DNA of 64,000 bases, from assembly GCA_002842395.1 (NCBI GenBank), contig PHCV01000007.1, positions 1 through 64,000 of the forward strand, given 5' to 3'. How positions within the stretch are numbered: the first letter of the stretch is position 1; the number at the start of each line of letters is the position of its first letter. The stretch is from Betaproteobacteria bacterium HGW-Betaproteobacteria-11. GTDB lineage: Bacteria; Pseudomonadota; Gammaproteobacteria; Burkholderiales; Rhodocyclaceae. Shown here one piece after another: positions 36,882-45,355 of this stretch. Under the pieces are notes generated by a model. The model ran no database searches. It was not told where the DNA came from and saw nothing but the letters and a program-made list of their open reading frames with translations. Position numbers and translations under genes: made by a program.

Positions 36882-37640
36882 ATGCTGGCCAAACGCATCA
36901 TTCCCTGTCTCGACGTGAACGCCGGCCGTGTGGTCAAGGGCGTGAACTTCGTCGAACTGCGCGATGCCGGTGATCCGGTGGAGATTGCGCATCGCTATGA
37001 CGAGCAGGGCGCCGACGAGATTACTTTCCTCGACATCACGGCGAGCGCGGATGGGCGCGATCTTATTTTGCCGATCATCGAGGCGGTGGCCGCGCAGGTG
37101 TTCATTCCGCTTACCGTCGGCGGTGGTGTGCGCGAGGTGGCCGATGTTCGCCGTCTGCTCAATGCCGGGGCCGACAAGGTGAGCATGAACAGCGCGGCCG
37201 TAAATAATCCGCGACTGGTTGCCGAGGCTGCGGCCAGGGTCGGCTCCCAGTGCATCGTGGTGGCGATCGATGCCAAGCAGACGAGCCCCGGAAAATGGGA
37301 AGTGTTCACCCATGGCGGACGCAAGAACAGCGGACTCGATGCCATCGCCTGGGCCAAACAGGTCGAGCAACTGGGGGCGGGCGAGATTTTGCTCACCAGC
37401 ATGGATCGTGACGGTACCCGTGCCGGTTTCGATCTCGCGCTCACCCGTGCCGTCGCCGATGCGGTGGGCATTCCGCTGATTGCCAGCGGCGGCGTCGGCA
37501 ACCTGCAGCATCTGGCCGATGGCGTGATGCAAGGACGCGCCGATGCCGTGCTGGCGGCGAGCATTTTCCACTATGGCGAGTACACTGTTCGCCAGGCCAA
37601 GGAATACATGCGGCAACGGGGTATCGAGGTGCGTCTGTGA
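36882..37640 (+). CDS. hisF: Imidazole glycerol phosphate synthase, cyclase subunit
   Basis: TIM-barrel cyclase partner of HisH. 252 residues with [16 protein letters not shown] (catalytic Asp), [22 protein letters not shown] (second catalytic Asp) and [12 protein letters not shown]. It overlaps hisI by four bases. Confidence 0.97.
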   Translation: MLAKRIIPCLDVNAGRVVKGVNFVELRDAGDPVEIAHRYDEQGADEITFLDITASADGRDLILPIIEAVAAQVFIPLTVGGGVREVADVRRLLNAGADKVSMNSAAVNNPRLVAEAAARVGSQCIVVAIDAKQTSPGKWEVFTHGGRKNSGLDAIAWAKQVEQLGAGEILLTSMDRDGTRAGFDLALTRAVADAVGIPLIASGGVGNLQHLADGVMQGRADAVLAASIFHYGEYTVRQAKEYMRQRGIEVRL

Positions 37641-38017
37641 ATTGGATCGATGAGATCGAATGGGATGCGGATGGCCTGGTGCCGGCGATTGCCCAGGATG
37701 CGGCAAGCGGCGTGGTGCTGATGTTGGCCTGGATGAGCCGTGAGTCGCTGGCCCTCACGCTGGCCGAGGGCCGGGCGATTTACTGGTCGCGTTCGCGCCA
37801 GCGGCTGTGGCGCAAGGGCGAGGAGTCCGGCCATGTGCAATGGATCAGGGAAATCCGCCTCGATTGCGATGCCGACGTGGTGTTGCTGAGGGTGGAACAG
37901 GTGGCCGGCATCGCCTGCCATACCGGGCGGCAAAGCTGCTTTTTCAGGCGCCTGGAAAACGGGGAGTGGGTCACGGTCGATCCGCTCGTGCGCGAGCCGA
38001 AGGAGATTTACAAATGA
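37637..38017 (+). CDS. hisI: Phosphoribosyl-AMP cyclohydrolase
   Basis: Zinc-dependent opening of the adenine ring of PR-AMP. 126 residues, the stand-alone form without fused HisE. Motifs: [51 protein letters not shown] with the zinc cysteines. GTG start; overlaps hisF and hisE. Confidence 0.96.
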   Translation: MNWIDEIEWDADGLVPAIAQDAASGVVLMLAWMSRESLALTLAEGRAIYWSRSRQRLWRKGEESGHVQWIREIRLDCDADVVLLRVEQVAGIACHTGRQSCFFRRLENGEWVTVDPLVREPKEIYK

Positions 38018-38337
38018 TCGATGCTGAAGTGTTGCACCGCCTGCAGGCGACCCTGAACGAGCGCAAGGGCGCCGCGCCCGATTCGTCCTACGTCGCCAGC
38101 CTGTATGCCAAGGGGCTGGATGCGATTTGCAAGAAGATTGCCGAGGAAGCAGCGGAGACCCTGATGGCGGCCAAGGATGGCGATCGCCTGCATCTGGTGC
38201 GCGAGGTGACCGACCTGTGGTTTCACAGCATGGTGCTGCTCGCCCAGTTCGATCTCGGTGTCGATGATGTCCTCGCCGAGCTGCGCCGCCGCGAAGGAAT
38301 TTCGGGACTGGATGAAAAGAAGAACCGGAGTTTGTAG
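38014..38337 (+). CDS. hisE: Phosphoribosyl-ATP pyrophosphatase
   Basis: MazG-like hydrolase releasing pyrophosphate from PR-ATP. 107 residues; metal-binding helix [18 protein letters not shown] and [13 protein letters not shown]. Starts with a four-base overlap on hisI and ends two bases before hinT. Confidence 0.96.
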   Translation: MIDAEVLHRLQATLNERKGAAPDSSYVASLYAKGLDAICKKIAEEAAETLMAAKDGDRLHLVREVTDLWFHSMVLLAQFDLGVDDVLAELRRREGISGLDEKKNRSL

Positions 38338-38339
38338 CC

Positions 38340-38690
38340 ATGAACGAATGTATTTTCTGCAAGATCATCCGTGGCGAGATCCCTTCCCAAAAAATCTACG
38401 AGGATGAACTGATCTTTGCCTTTCACGATATTCATCCGAAGGCGCCGGTGCATTTCATGATCGTACCGAAAGAACATATCGACTCGCTGGCCGAAGTCGC
38501 GCCACGGCATCAGGAAGTGCTCGGCCGGCTACTGGCCAAGACCGGGGAACTGGCGCGAAACCAGGGTCTGAACGAGGGCTTTCGCACCATCATCAACACC
38601 GGAAGAGTGGGTTGTCAGGAGGTGTATCATCTTCACATCCATATTTTAGGTGGCTCCGATCCCCTGGGGCCGATGTTGGGACGAACGTAA
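38340..38690 (+). CDS. hinT: HIT-family purine nucleoside phosphoramidase
   Basis: 116-residue histidine-triad protein ([22 protein letters not shown], triad HLHIHILGG) that hydrolyses AMP-lysine and related phosphoramidates. Placement between hisE and tatA is common in betaproteobacteria. Confidence 0.95.
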   Translation: MNECIFCKIIRGEIPSQKIYEDELIFAFHDIHPKAPVHFMIVPKEHIDSLAEVAPRHQEVLGRLLAKTGELARNQGLNEGFRTIINTGRVGCQEVYHLHIHILGGSDPLGPMLGRT

Positions 38691-38707
38691 TCTTCGAGGA
38701 GAACCAC

Positions 38708-38938
38708 ATGGGAAGCCTGAGTATCTGGCACTGGTTGATTGTTCTGGTCATCGTCATGCTGATCTTCGGCACCAAGAAGTTGCGCAACATCGGTGCCGAT
38801 CTGGGCGGGGCGGTCAAGGGATTCAAGGACGGCATGAAGGAAGGCACCGCGGAGCCGTCCGTGCCGCCCTCGCCGCAAGTGACGGGACAGACCATCGACG
38901 TCGAGTCGCAGCGCGAGCATACCAACACCAAGTCGTGA
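38708..38938 (+). CDS. tatA: Twin-arginine translocase subunit TatA
   Basis: 76 residues: N-terminal membrane helix ([20 protein letters not shown]), the hinge [14 protein letters not shown] and an amphipathic helix, then a short charged tail. Oligomerises to form the pore for folded proteins. AGGAG lies before the start. Confidence 0.95.
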   Translation: MGSLSIWHWLIVLVIVMLIFGTKKLRNIGADLGGAVKGFKDGMKEGTAEPSVPPSPQVTGQTIDVESQREHTNTKS

Positions 38939-39021
38939 AGGCTGTATTGCCTGCATGAACGCGCAGCTGCAGAGCGTTGTCCGGTGGTGTGCAGCCGGAG
39001 CCGCGGTTTTTTTGTCCAGAC

Positions 39022-39453
39022 ATGTTTGATATCGGCCTGTCCGAGTTGATGCTCATCGGTGTGGTGGCGCTGGTGGTGATTGGCCCCGAGCGGTTGCCCA
39101 AGGTGGCGCGCACGGCGGGCATCCTGCTCGGCCGTTTGCAGCGTTATGTCAGCGATGTCAAGGACGACATCCAGCGCGAACTGCAACTCGAGGAACTGAA
39201 AAAACTGCAAGAGGAGGTCGCCGAACAGGCTCGCCTAGCCGAAAGCTCGACTCGCCGGGAAGCTGGCGAACTTGAATCTTCGCTCAACAACGTCATTGCC
39301 CCACCGGATATGCCGTCGCTGTCTCCGGAAGCTCCCGTCGCCGACCTGACCGGCGCCACACCAGCGCCGTGCGTCCCTGCGGGAACCGTCTCCGAGCCCG
39401 AGCGGCCTGCGTCGCAGAGCGAGACAGGCGCCGGTGACACGGTCAAACCCTGA
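39022..39453 (+). CDS. tatB: Twin-arginine translocase subunit TatB
   Basis: 143 residues: MFDIGLSELMLIGVVALVV membrane helix, GPERLPKVARTAG hinge, amphipathic coiled coil (RELQLEELKKLQEEVAEQA) and a long Pro/Ala-rich tail. The tail end reads TGAGDTVKP, which resembles the repeat-derived peptide in murA, but the DNA match is poor. The stop overlaps the tatC start (TGATG). Confidence 0.95.
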   Translation: MFDIGLSELMLIGVVALVVIGPERLPKVARTAGILLGRLQRYVSDVKDDIQRELQLEELKKLQEEVAEQARLAESSTRREAGELESSLNNVIAPPDMPSLSPEAPVADLTGATPAPCVPAGTVSEPERPASQSETGAGDTVKP

Positions 39454-40202
39454 TGGCTGACGATCAGGAAAGTTTCCTCTCCCACCTGGTCGAGTTGCGC
39501 GACCGGCTGATTCGCATCCTGATCGTGCTGCTGATTGCCTTCGTTCCGCTGGCCTTCTTCGCCCGCGAGCTGTATTCGCTGTTCGCCGCACCCCTGCTGG
39601 CGACTCTGCCGGCGGGAGGCAAGATGATCGCCACCGATGTGGTCGGTGTGTTCCTGGTGCCGATGAAAGTGGCGCTGATGGTGGCCTTTCTCGTCGTCCT
39701 GCCTTACATCCTTTACCAGATATGGGCCTTCGTCGCGCCGGGGCTTTATGCGCACGAGAAGAAACTGGCGCTACCCTTGCTGGTGGCTTCGGTGTTGCTG
39801 TTTTTCGTCGGCATGGCGTTCGCTTACTTTGCCTTCTTCCCGATGGTATTCGGCTTCATGTCGAAATTCGCTCCCGAGGGCGTGGCCTGGATGACGGACA
39901 TCGAAAAATATTTCTCTTTCGTTCTTGGCATGTTCCTCGCCTTTGGCGCTACCTTCGAGGTGCCGGTCATCGTTATCCTGCTGGTCAAGACCGGCGTGGT
40001 CAGCGTGGCCAGATTGCGCGAATGGCGGCCTTACGTGATCGTCGGCGCTTTCGTCGTTGGCGCCATTTTCACGCCGCCCGATGTCATTTCACAATTCATG
40101 ATGGCCGTGCCGCTCTGGCTGCTCTATGAGGTTGGCATCGTGCTGGCCGGATTCATCAGCCAGAAGGAGGCGCCCGTGTCCGCCGCGGATATTGCCGATT
40201 AA
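39453..40202 (+). CDS. tatC: Twin-arginine translocase subunit TatC
   Basis: 249-residue six-helix receptor for twin-arginine signal peptides: FLSHLVELRDRLIR, ALMVAFLVVLPYILYQIWAF, FVAPGLYAHEKK, FGATFEVPVI. It converges with the protease gene; the two stop codons share the palindrome TTAA. Confidence 0.96.
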   Translation: MADDQESFLSHLVELRDRLIRILIVLLIAFVPLAFFARELYSLFAAPLLATLPAGGKMIATDVVGVFLVPMKVALMVAFLVVLPYILYQIWAFVAPGLYAHEKKLALPLLVASVLLFFVGMAFAYFAFFPMVFGFMSKFAPEGVAWMTDIEKYFSFVLGMFLAFGATFEVPVIVILLVKTGVVSVARLREWRPYVIVGAFVVGAIFTPPDVISQFMMAVPLWLLYEVGIVLAGFISQKEAPVSAADIAD

Positions 40203-41368
40203 CGCTGCGCCTGCGCCTGCGGCTTGGGGCGCTTGCCGATGGCGACGTCCACGGTGATTTCCCTGCCTTCGCGCCACAGGATGAAGCGGGCCGTACTGCC
40301 CGGCTGGAGTGCCGCGATCAGCCCGAGCATCGACTGGGCATCTTCGACCGGCTTGTCGGCAACCCGCAGCAATACATCGCCGGGTTTGATGCCGGCCTTG
40401 TCCGCCGGGCCGCCACGCATGACGCCGGCGATCAGCGCGCCCTTGGTGTCGGGCCGCTTGAAGGACTCGGCCAGTTCGGGCGTGATTTCCTGAACTTCGA
40501 TGCCCACCCAGCCGCGGATCACGGCGCCGGTTTTAAGTATCTGCTCCATGACATTCTTGGCCAGCGAGACCGGAATGGCGAAGCCGATGCCAAGCGAGCC
40601 GCCGCTTTGCGAATAGATCGCGGTATTGATGCCGATCAGGTTGCCATTGCTGTCGATCAGCGCGCCGCCCGAGTTGCCGGGGTTGATTGCGGCGTCCGTC
40701 TGGATGAAGTTTTCGAAGGTATTGATGCCCAGATGCGAGCGGCCCAGCGCCGATACGATGCCCGAAGTCACGGTCTGGCCGACCCCGAATGGGTTGCCGA
40801 TGGCCAGGACACGATCACCGACATGCAGGTCGTCGCTGTTGCCGAAGGTGATGACCGGCAGCTTGTGGTCAGTGGGAACGCGCAGGATGGCCAGATCCGA
40901 GTCGGGATCGGTGCCGGCCACACGGGCCTTGTACTTGTGGCCATCGCTGCTGGCGACTTCGATTTCGTCGGCGCCTTCGACGACATGGTAATTGGTCAGG
41001 ATATAGCCGTCGGCGGAAACCATTACGCCACTGCCCAGGCCCGAGCGACGCTGGGGCTGGGTATCGTAGTCATCGCCGAAGAAGCGGCGAAACAGTGGAT
41101 CATTCAGAAACGGCGAACGCGGGGTTTGCACTTCCTGACTGGTGAAGATGTAGACCACGGCCGGCGCCGCCTTCTGCACCGCTTCGGCGAACGACCCCGG
41201 GCGGGAGGCGCCCTGGCTGAGCGGGGCTTCGACGATGAGCGCCCCGCCGCTGGATGCCGGTGCGGTCGGCCAGGCATTCAGCCATTCGGGTTTGAGGGTC
41301 TTGACGACGAACAGGATGGCCACGCAAAGGGTGACGGTCTGGGCAAAGGTGAGCCAAAGTCGGCGCAT
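40199..41368 (-). CDS. DegS/DegP-like periplasmic serine protease
   Basis: 389 residues: N-terminal membrane anchor (FAQTVTLCVAILFVV), trypsin-like domain with His in ILTNYHVV, Asp in DPDSDLAILR and Ser in NPGNSGGALID, and a single PDZ domain (GPADKAGIKPGDVLLRVAD). One PDZ plus an uncleaved anchor suits DegS/HhoB-type regulators or quality-control proteases rather than two-PDZ DegP. Next to tatABC and a Nif3 gene, so no rseA-type partner is visible. Confidence 0.92.
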   Translation of the reverse strand: MRRLWLTFAQTVTLCVAILFVVKTLKPEWLNAWPTAPASSGGALIVEAPLSQGASRPGSFAEAVQKAAPAVVYIFTSQEVQTPRSPFLNDPLFRRFFGDDYDTQPQRRSGLGSGVMVSADGYILTNYHVVEGADEIEVASSDGHKYKARVAGTDPDSDLAILRVPTDHKLPVITFGNSDDLHVGDRVLAIGNPFGVGQTVTSGIVSALGRSHLGINTFENFIQTDAAINPGNSGGALIDSNGNLIGINTAIYSQSGGSLGIGFAIPVSLAKNVMEQILKTGAVIRGWVGIEVQEITPELAESFKRPDTKGALIAGVMRGGPADKAGIKPGDVLLRVADKPVEDAQSMLGLIAALQPGSTARFILWREGREITVDVAIGKRPKPQAQAQR

Positions 41369-41404
41369 AATCCGGGATCGTTTTATGGGTGAAAGTTGAA
41401 GAAG

Positions 41405-42151
41405 ATGCAGCGCGAAGAATTACGCAGTTATCTGGATGCCTTGCTCGATGCCGCGCGCTTCCGCGATTATTGCCCAAACGGCCTGCAAGTGGAAGGCCGC
41501 AGCGAGGTTCGCCGCCTGATCTGTGGTGTAACTGCCAGTCAGGCGCTGGTCGATGCGGCGGTCGAGGCGCGGGCCGATGCGTTGCTGGTGCACCATGGCT
41601 GGTTCTGGAAGAGCGAGGATGGTCGCCTCACCGGCTTTCGCAAGCAGCGTTTGGCCAGCCTGCTGGCCCATGACATCAGCCTGTTCGCCTACCACCTGCC
41701 GCTTGATGCCCACCCGCAGTTGGGCAACAATGCTCAACTCGCGGTGCGGCTGGGATGGCGTATCGAAGGACGTTTTGCCGAGCAGGAGATCGGATTTTTC
41801 GGCGTGCCGCCAGCGCCGACTTTTCTTGGCGAACTGGCGGCGGACCTCGAACGCAGCCTGGGACGCACGCCGCTGATGATCGGCGATCCGGCGCGCCGGG
41901 TCGAGCGCATTGCCTGGTGCAGTGGCGGAGCGCAAAGCTATTTCGAGGCGGCACTGGCTACCGGTGCCGATGTGTTCGTTTCCGGCGAAATCTCAGAGCA
42001 GACCGTGCACCTGGCGCGCGAAACCGGCATGGCCTATCTGGCGGCCGGCCACCACGCCACCGAGCGCTACGGCGTCAGCGCGCTTGCCGGGCATGTACAG
42101 GAGCGCTTCGGCATCGAGTGCTCCTTCATCGACATCGACAATCCGGTTTGA
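41405..42151 (+). CDS. Nif3-like dinuclear metal centre protein (YbgI family)
   Basis: 248 residues. Family motifs DYCPNGLQVEG, ALLVHHGWFWK (metal His), FAYHLPLDAHPQLGNN, and ADVFVSGEISEQTVH with AGHHATERYG. Function in bacteria is not settled (annotated as GTP cyclohydrolase I type 2 homologue). A perfect 24-bp repeat is read as GVPPAPTF near residues 133-140. ATG at 41405 chosen over an upstream TTG. Divergent from the protease gene. Confidence 0.92.
   Translation: MQREELRSYLDALLDAARFRDYCPNGLQVEGRSEVRRLICGVTASQALVDAAVEARADALLVHHGWFWKSEDGRLTGFRKQRLASLLAHDISLFAYHLPLDAHPQLGNNAQLAVRLGWRIEGRFAEQEIGFFGVPPAPTFLGELAADLERSLGRTPLMIGDPARRVERIAWCSGGAQSYFEAALATGADVFVSGEISEQTVHLARETGMAYLAAGHHATERYGVSALAGHVQERFGIECSFIDIDNPV
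41800..41823 (-). repeat. Interspersed 24-bp repeat, copy 7 (inside nif3-like gene)
   Basis: Perfect consensus on the minus strand (variable bases gc, ACGCCG). Read antisense as GVPPAPTF. Confidence 0.9.
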
Positions 42152-42315
42152 ACTTTCATCCCGGGAAAAGCAGTTCACCACGGTGATCACGGCGACACAG
42201 CGTAAAGGCCAGACATCTTGGTCATTACCGGGATCATCCAGTGGGTGAATCCGGTGCGGGGTGCAACTGGCCGGTTTTCCGACGTGTTCGCCGTGGTTCA
42301 ACCGGGGTTTTACGT

Positions 42316-42798
42316 TCATTGCAGGCGGAAGCTCACTGGCAACAGCATCTGCCGCGGGTTGCCGGCGAGCCGGCCGAGATGGCCGGCGGCGTCGAGCGCG
42401 GCCTGGTCGAGTAGCGGATGCCCCGAGCTGCGCGCGATTTCCGCCACCACGATGCGACCGTCATCGGCAAGGGTGAGCAGCAGCACGACCTCGCCTTCGA
42501 GTCCGGCGGCGATCGCCTCGGGCGGATAGAACAGATGCTTCGACAGCGCCTGCTGCGCCTGGCGCAAGCGGCCGCCGCGCAGTTCTTGCGGCGGCGGGGC
42601 GGGCATTTCAGGTTCGGATGAGATGGTCTCATGCGTGCTGCTTGCCGCATTTTCCGGCAGGGGGTGCACGGGCTCGGGAGACATCAGCCGGGCGAGCAGT
42701 GGCGTGGGCCGGGGTGGGGGTTGTCGTGCGGCGAACCAGGCGGGAGCGGCGATCAGCGCCAGGTGCAGGAGAACACTGAGAAGCAGGGCAAGGGGCAT
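42316..42798 (-). CDS. TonB-like energy transducer
   Basis: 160 residues: N-terminal membrane anchor (LALLLSVLLHLALIAAPAW), a Pro-rich periplasmic spacer and a TonB C-terminal domain (FYPPEAIAAGLEGEVVLLLT; LLDQAALDAAGHL). No exbB/exbD nearby. The start at 42798 is preferred because longer readings enter the divergent ankyrin gene. It probably energises an outer-membrane receptor not in this window. Confidence 0.8.
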   Translation of the reverse strand: MPLALLLSVLLHLALIAAPAWFAARQPPPRPTPLLARLMSPEPVHPLPENAASSTHETISSEPEMPAPPPQELRGGRLRQAQQALSKHLFYPPEAIAAGLEGEVVLLLTLADDGRIVVAEIARSSGHPLLDQAALDAAGHLGRLAGNPRQMLLPVSFRLQ

Positions 42799-42831
42799 CG
42801 GACCGATTGTAAGGGTGCAGCCGGCAATCTT

Positions 42832-42837
42832 TATACT
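42832..42837 (+). promoter_or_regulatory. Candidate -10 element directly before the ankyrin gene
   Basis: TATACT (5 of 6) ends seven bases before the ATG at 42845, so transcription would begin at or next to the start codon; no ribosome site is present. TTGTAA lies 19 bases upstream as a weak -35. Confidence 0.35.
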
Positions 42838-42844
42838 GTGCGGC

Positions 42845-43945
42845 ATGAAGAAATTTTTCGTACTCCTCGTCGCGTTTGTTTCCCTTTCGGCACCGGCGGC
42901 CGAACTGCCGGATCGGACGACCTTTTCCGTGGCGCTCGAACGCGGCGACATCACCCAGGCACGGCGCTGGCTGGAGGCCGGGTTGCCTGCGGGTTTCGAA
43001 GGCAGCGTGATCGGCAGCGGGCTGATGGTCGGTGCCTGGGAAGGCAATATTCCGCTGATGGAACTCTTCCTCGCGCATGGCGCGGATGTGAATCAGGCCA
43101 ATGTGCTGGGCGAGACGGCGCTGCTCCATGCCGCCTGGAAGGGGCATCTGGCCGCCGTGCGCTGGCTGCTGGCGCATGGCGCACGGGTCGATCGGGCGCA
43201 GCGGCAATGGACGGCTCTGCATTACGCCGCCTTTGCCGGACATGGCGAGATCGTGCGCGAATTGCTCGCGCGGGGCGCCGAGGTCGATGCGCTCTCGCCG
43301 AACGGTTCGACGCCACTGATGATGACCGCCCGCGAGGGACGCACCGAGGTGGCGACGCAACTGCTCACCGCCGGTGCCCGCCGCGACATCGTCAATGACC
43401 ATGGCGAGAATGCGGTGCACTGGGCGATGCGCAACAACAACCTGCAGCTGGCCCGCGAGATCGCCGGCAGCGAGGATTTCGCCGCGCTTGCCGCGCGACC
43501 GCCGGATTCATGGGGCCGGGCGCAGCGCTCGCAGCCGGTGCCCAATCGTGTCGATCTGTTGTTGGTCCAGGCGCACAGGATGGAAGCGGCCGGGCAACGC
43601 CAGGCTGCGCTCAAGCTCTATCGGGCGGCACTGGAAACGCTGCGCAAGGATGCCGCCGCGCACCGGGAAAAGGTGGCGCCGGCGCGAGCAGTCACCGGTT
43701 TGACGATTTCCGCCCGACGCGGGACGCCGGAACAGCAAACAGCGGGATTTCGATATGCCACGCCGGCCACGGGCGCCAGCAGCGGCCAGGCGCCGACAGG
43801 ACATGAAGCGATAGCCGCGCCGCCTGTTGAAGTCGATGCCGTAGATGCGTTGCTCGCCAGGGCGCGGGAGATGCAGGCAGCGGGACGCCGTGGCCAGGCG
43901 TTGGATGCTTATCGTCAGGCCGCGGCGCTGTTGCGTCGCCGTTGA
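42845..43945 (+). CDS. Secreted ankyrin-repeat protein
   Basis: 366 residues with a signal peptide (MKKFFVLLVAFVSLSAPAA), about six ankyrin repeats (MELFLAHGADVNQANVLGE; AVRWLLAHGARVDRAQRQW; IVRELLARGAEVDALSPNG) and a C-terminal half with two short TPR-like helices (RMEAAGQRQAALKLYRAALE; REMQAAGRRGQALDAYRQA). Periplasmic protein-protein interaction role is likely; partner unknown. Confidence 0.85.
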   Translation: MKKFFVLLVAFVSLSAPAAELPDRTTFSVALERGDITQARRWLEAGLPAGFEGSVIGSGLMVGAWEGNIPLMELFLAHGADVNQANVLGETALLHAAWKGHLAAVRWLLAHGARVDRAQRQWTALHYAAFAGHGEIVRELLARGAEVDALSPNGSTPLMMTAREGRTEVATQLLTAGARRDIVNDHGENAVHWAMRNNNLQLAREIAGSEDFAALAARPPDSWGRAQRSQPVPNRVDLLLVQAHRMEAAGQRQAALKLYRAALETLRKDAAAHREKVAPARAVTGLTISARRGTPEQQTAGFRYATPATGASSGQAPTGHEAIAAPPVEVDAVDALLARAREMQAAGRRGQALDAYRQAAALLRRR

Positions 43946-43953
43946 GGGGGCGC

Positions 43954-44505
43954 TCAGGGCGCCAGCCGTTCGGCGAACAGCTTGCGTAACTTGGCTACCT
44001 TGGGGCCGACGACGAACTGACAGTAGGCCTCATCCGGGTTGCGCGCGAAGTAGTTCTGATGGTATTCCTCGGCCGGCCAGAAAGTCGGTGCTGGCACTAC
44101 GGCGGTGACGATCGGATCGGGCCAGATTTCCGCGCCTTCCAGTTCGGCGATGACGGCCCGGGCGGTGGCTGCCTGCCCGGCATCGTGGGTGAAAATGACG
44201 GAACGGTATTGCGTGCCGACGTCGTCGCCCTGACGGTCGACCGTGGTCGGATCGTGGAGGGCGAAAAAAATTTCCAGCAGCGCGCGATAGTCGATGAGCC
44301 GTGGATCGAACGTCAGCCGCACCACTTCGACATGCCCCGTCTTGCCGCCGCAGACGCTGCGGTAGTCCGGATTTTCCATTGCGCCTCCAGCATAGCCGGA
44401 GACGACCTGCTGCACGCCGGCCAGACGGGAAAAGGCCGCTTCGAGGCACCAGAAGCAGCCACCCCCGAACGTGGCGATTTCGGGAACATGGGGTTGGGTG
44501 GTCAT
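43954..44505 (-). CDS. msrA: Peptide methionine sulfoxide reductase A
   Basis: Reduces methionine-S-sulfoxide in proteins. 183 residues with the catalytic motif GGGCFWCLEA, GYAGG, YHQNYF, and a start at 44505 behind AGGAGG. A copy of the 24-bp repeat overlaps VVPAPTFWPAEEY; related MsrA proteins have similar residues here, so this copy may partly reflect native sequence. Confidence 0.95.
   Translation of the reverse strand: MTTQPHVPEIATFGGGCFWCLEAAFSRLAGVQQVVSGYAGGAMENPDYRSVCGGKTGHVEVVRLTFDPRLIDYRALLEIFFALHDPTTVDRQGDDVGTQYRSVIFTHDAGQAATARAVIAELEGAEIWPDPIVTAVVPAPTFWPAEEYHQNYFARNPDEAYCQFVVGPKVAKLRKLFAERLAP
44079..44102 (+). repeat. Interspersed 24-bp repeat, copy 8 (inside msrA, tentative)
   Basis: AAAGTCGGTGCTGGCA then ctACGGCG: two mismatches. 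Read antisense as VVPAPTF. Native msrA coding could produce part of the match. Confidence 0.5.
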
Positions 44506-44533
44506 TTCAGTCCTCCTGAGCGTGGCGAGTAAT

Positions 44534-44580
44534 GCCGCCATGATAAGCCATGGCGGCAGTCTCGCGCCGGGCCCGGGCCC
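44534..44580. promoter_or_regulatory. Strong hairpin upstream of msrA
   Basis: Perfect 9-bp stem GCCGCCATG / CATGGCGGC (44534-44542 and 44549-44557) with a six-base loop, 28 bases before the msrA start, followed by a second GC palindrome (CGCGCC...GGCGCG around 44563-44580). No T-run. Could be an operator or a 5' UTR structure of msrA. Confidence 0.35.
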
Positions 44581-44737
44581 GAGGCGCGGAGCCTTGGCTT
44601 CTCTATCTTATAGAAGATTCAAGCGGTTGTCCTGTGCTAACATCTTGCGATGCAGCAATCGCCCCTTGATTCCGGATTCCGCGCCAGATGCGCGGGACGT
44701 GTTTGTTCTGAATTCGAGTTACTGTCCTTCTGAGTCC

Positions 44738-45298
44738 ATGCCGCTACCCCTTGCAACCGTTGCGCGCACGCGTGTGCATACCCGCCGCGTCAGCATTCAA
44801 GGCTGGCGGCGCGAGGATGGGCTGTGGGATATCGAAGCGCGCATGACGGATCTCAAGGATCACGATCTGCCCCTGGCTTCCGGCTTGCGGCGCCAGGGTG
44901 ATGCCCTGCACGACATGTGGCTGCGGGTGACGATCGATGGCCGGATGCAGGTTCATGACGTCGCTGCCAGCTCGGATGCGACACCCTATCCCGGATTTTG
45001 CGAAGCCATCGTGCCGGCCTATCGGCGGCTGATCGGCCTGAATCTGTTCGACGGCTTTCGGCGCAGCGTGCGTGAAGTGCTCGGCAGCACGTCCGGCTGC
45101 GCGCATCTCACCGAGTTGTGCGATGTCCTGCCGACCGCGGCATTGCAGACGCTCGCCAGTGATACGCGCGATACCGAAGGGCAGCAGCCCGGCGAGCAAC
45201 CCTTTCATCTCGATCGGTGCCATGCACTGGCCACGGATTCGGAGGCAGTGCGGCGTTATTACCCGCGCTGGTTCCGCGACAGCAAGACCGGCACCTGA
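44738..45298 (+). CDS. DUF2889 protein
   Basis: 186 residues matching the DUF2889 pattern: RTRVHTRRVSIQGWRREDGL, WDIEARMTDLKDHD, and a C-terminal FHLDRCHALATDSEAVRRYY. Function of the family is unknown to me. Start at 44738 chosen because upstream codons read as noise; earlier in-frame ATGs lie across the msrA promoter region. It precedes sucC by 57 bases. Confidence 0.75.
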   Translation: MPLPLATVARTRVHTRRVSIQGWRREDGLWDIEARMTDLKDHDLPLASGLRRQGDALHDMWLRVTIDGRMQVHDVAASSDATPYPGFCEAIVPAYRRLIGLNLFDGFRRSVREVLGSTSGCAHLTELCDVLPTAALQTLASDTRDTEGQQPGEQPFHLDRCHALATDSEAVRRYYPRWFRDSKTGT

Positions 45299-45355
45299 GC
45301 CCGTTAACGGCATGCCGGCGACTCATCAACGGAGCATCACTCACAAGGAAGACGT

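Noticed and set aside
39421-39444. Apparent repeat copy in the tatB tail (GGCGCCGGTGACACGGT)
   Set aside because: The 3' half and the peptide TGAGDTV resemble the murA copy, but the AAAGTC half is absent. At best an eroded copy; not counted.
41350-41367. AAAGTCGGCGC at the protease start
   Set aside because: An 11-base match only, at conserved start codons; cannot be told from chance.
44471-45298. Longer DUF2889 start at 44471
   Set aside because: The added N-terminus crosses the msrA start and hairpin region and has no family similarity.
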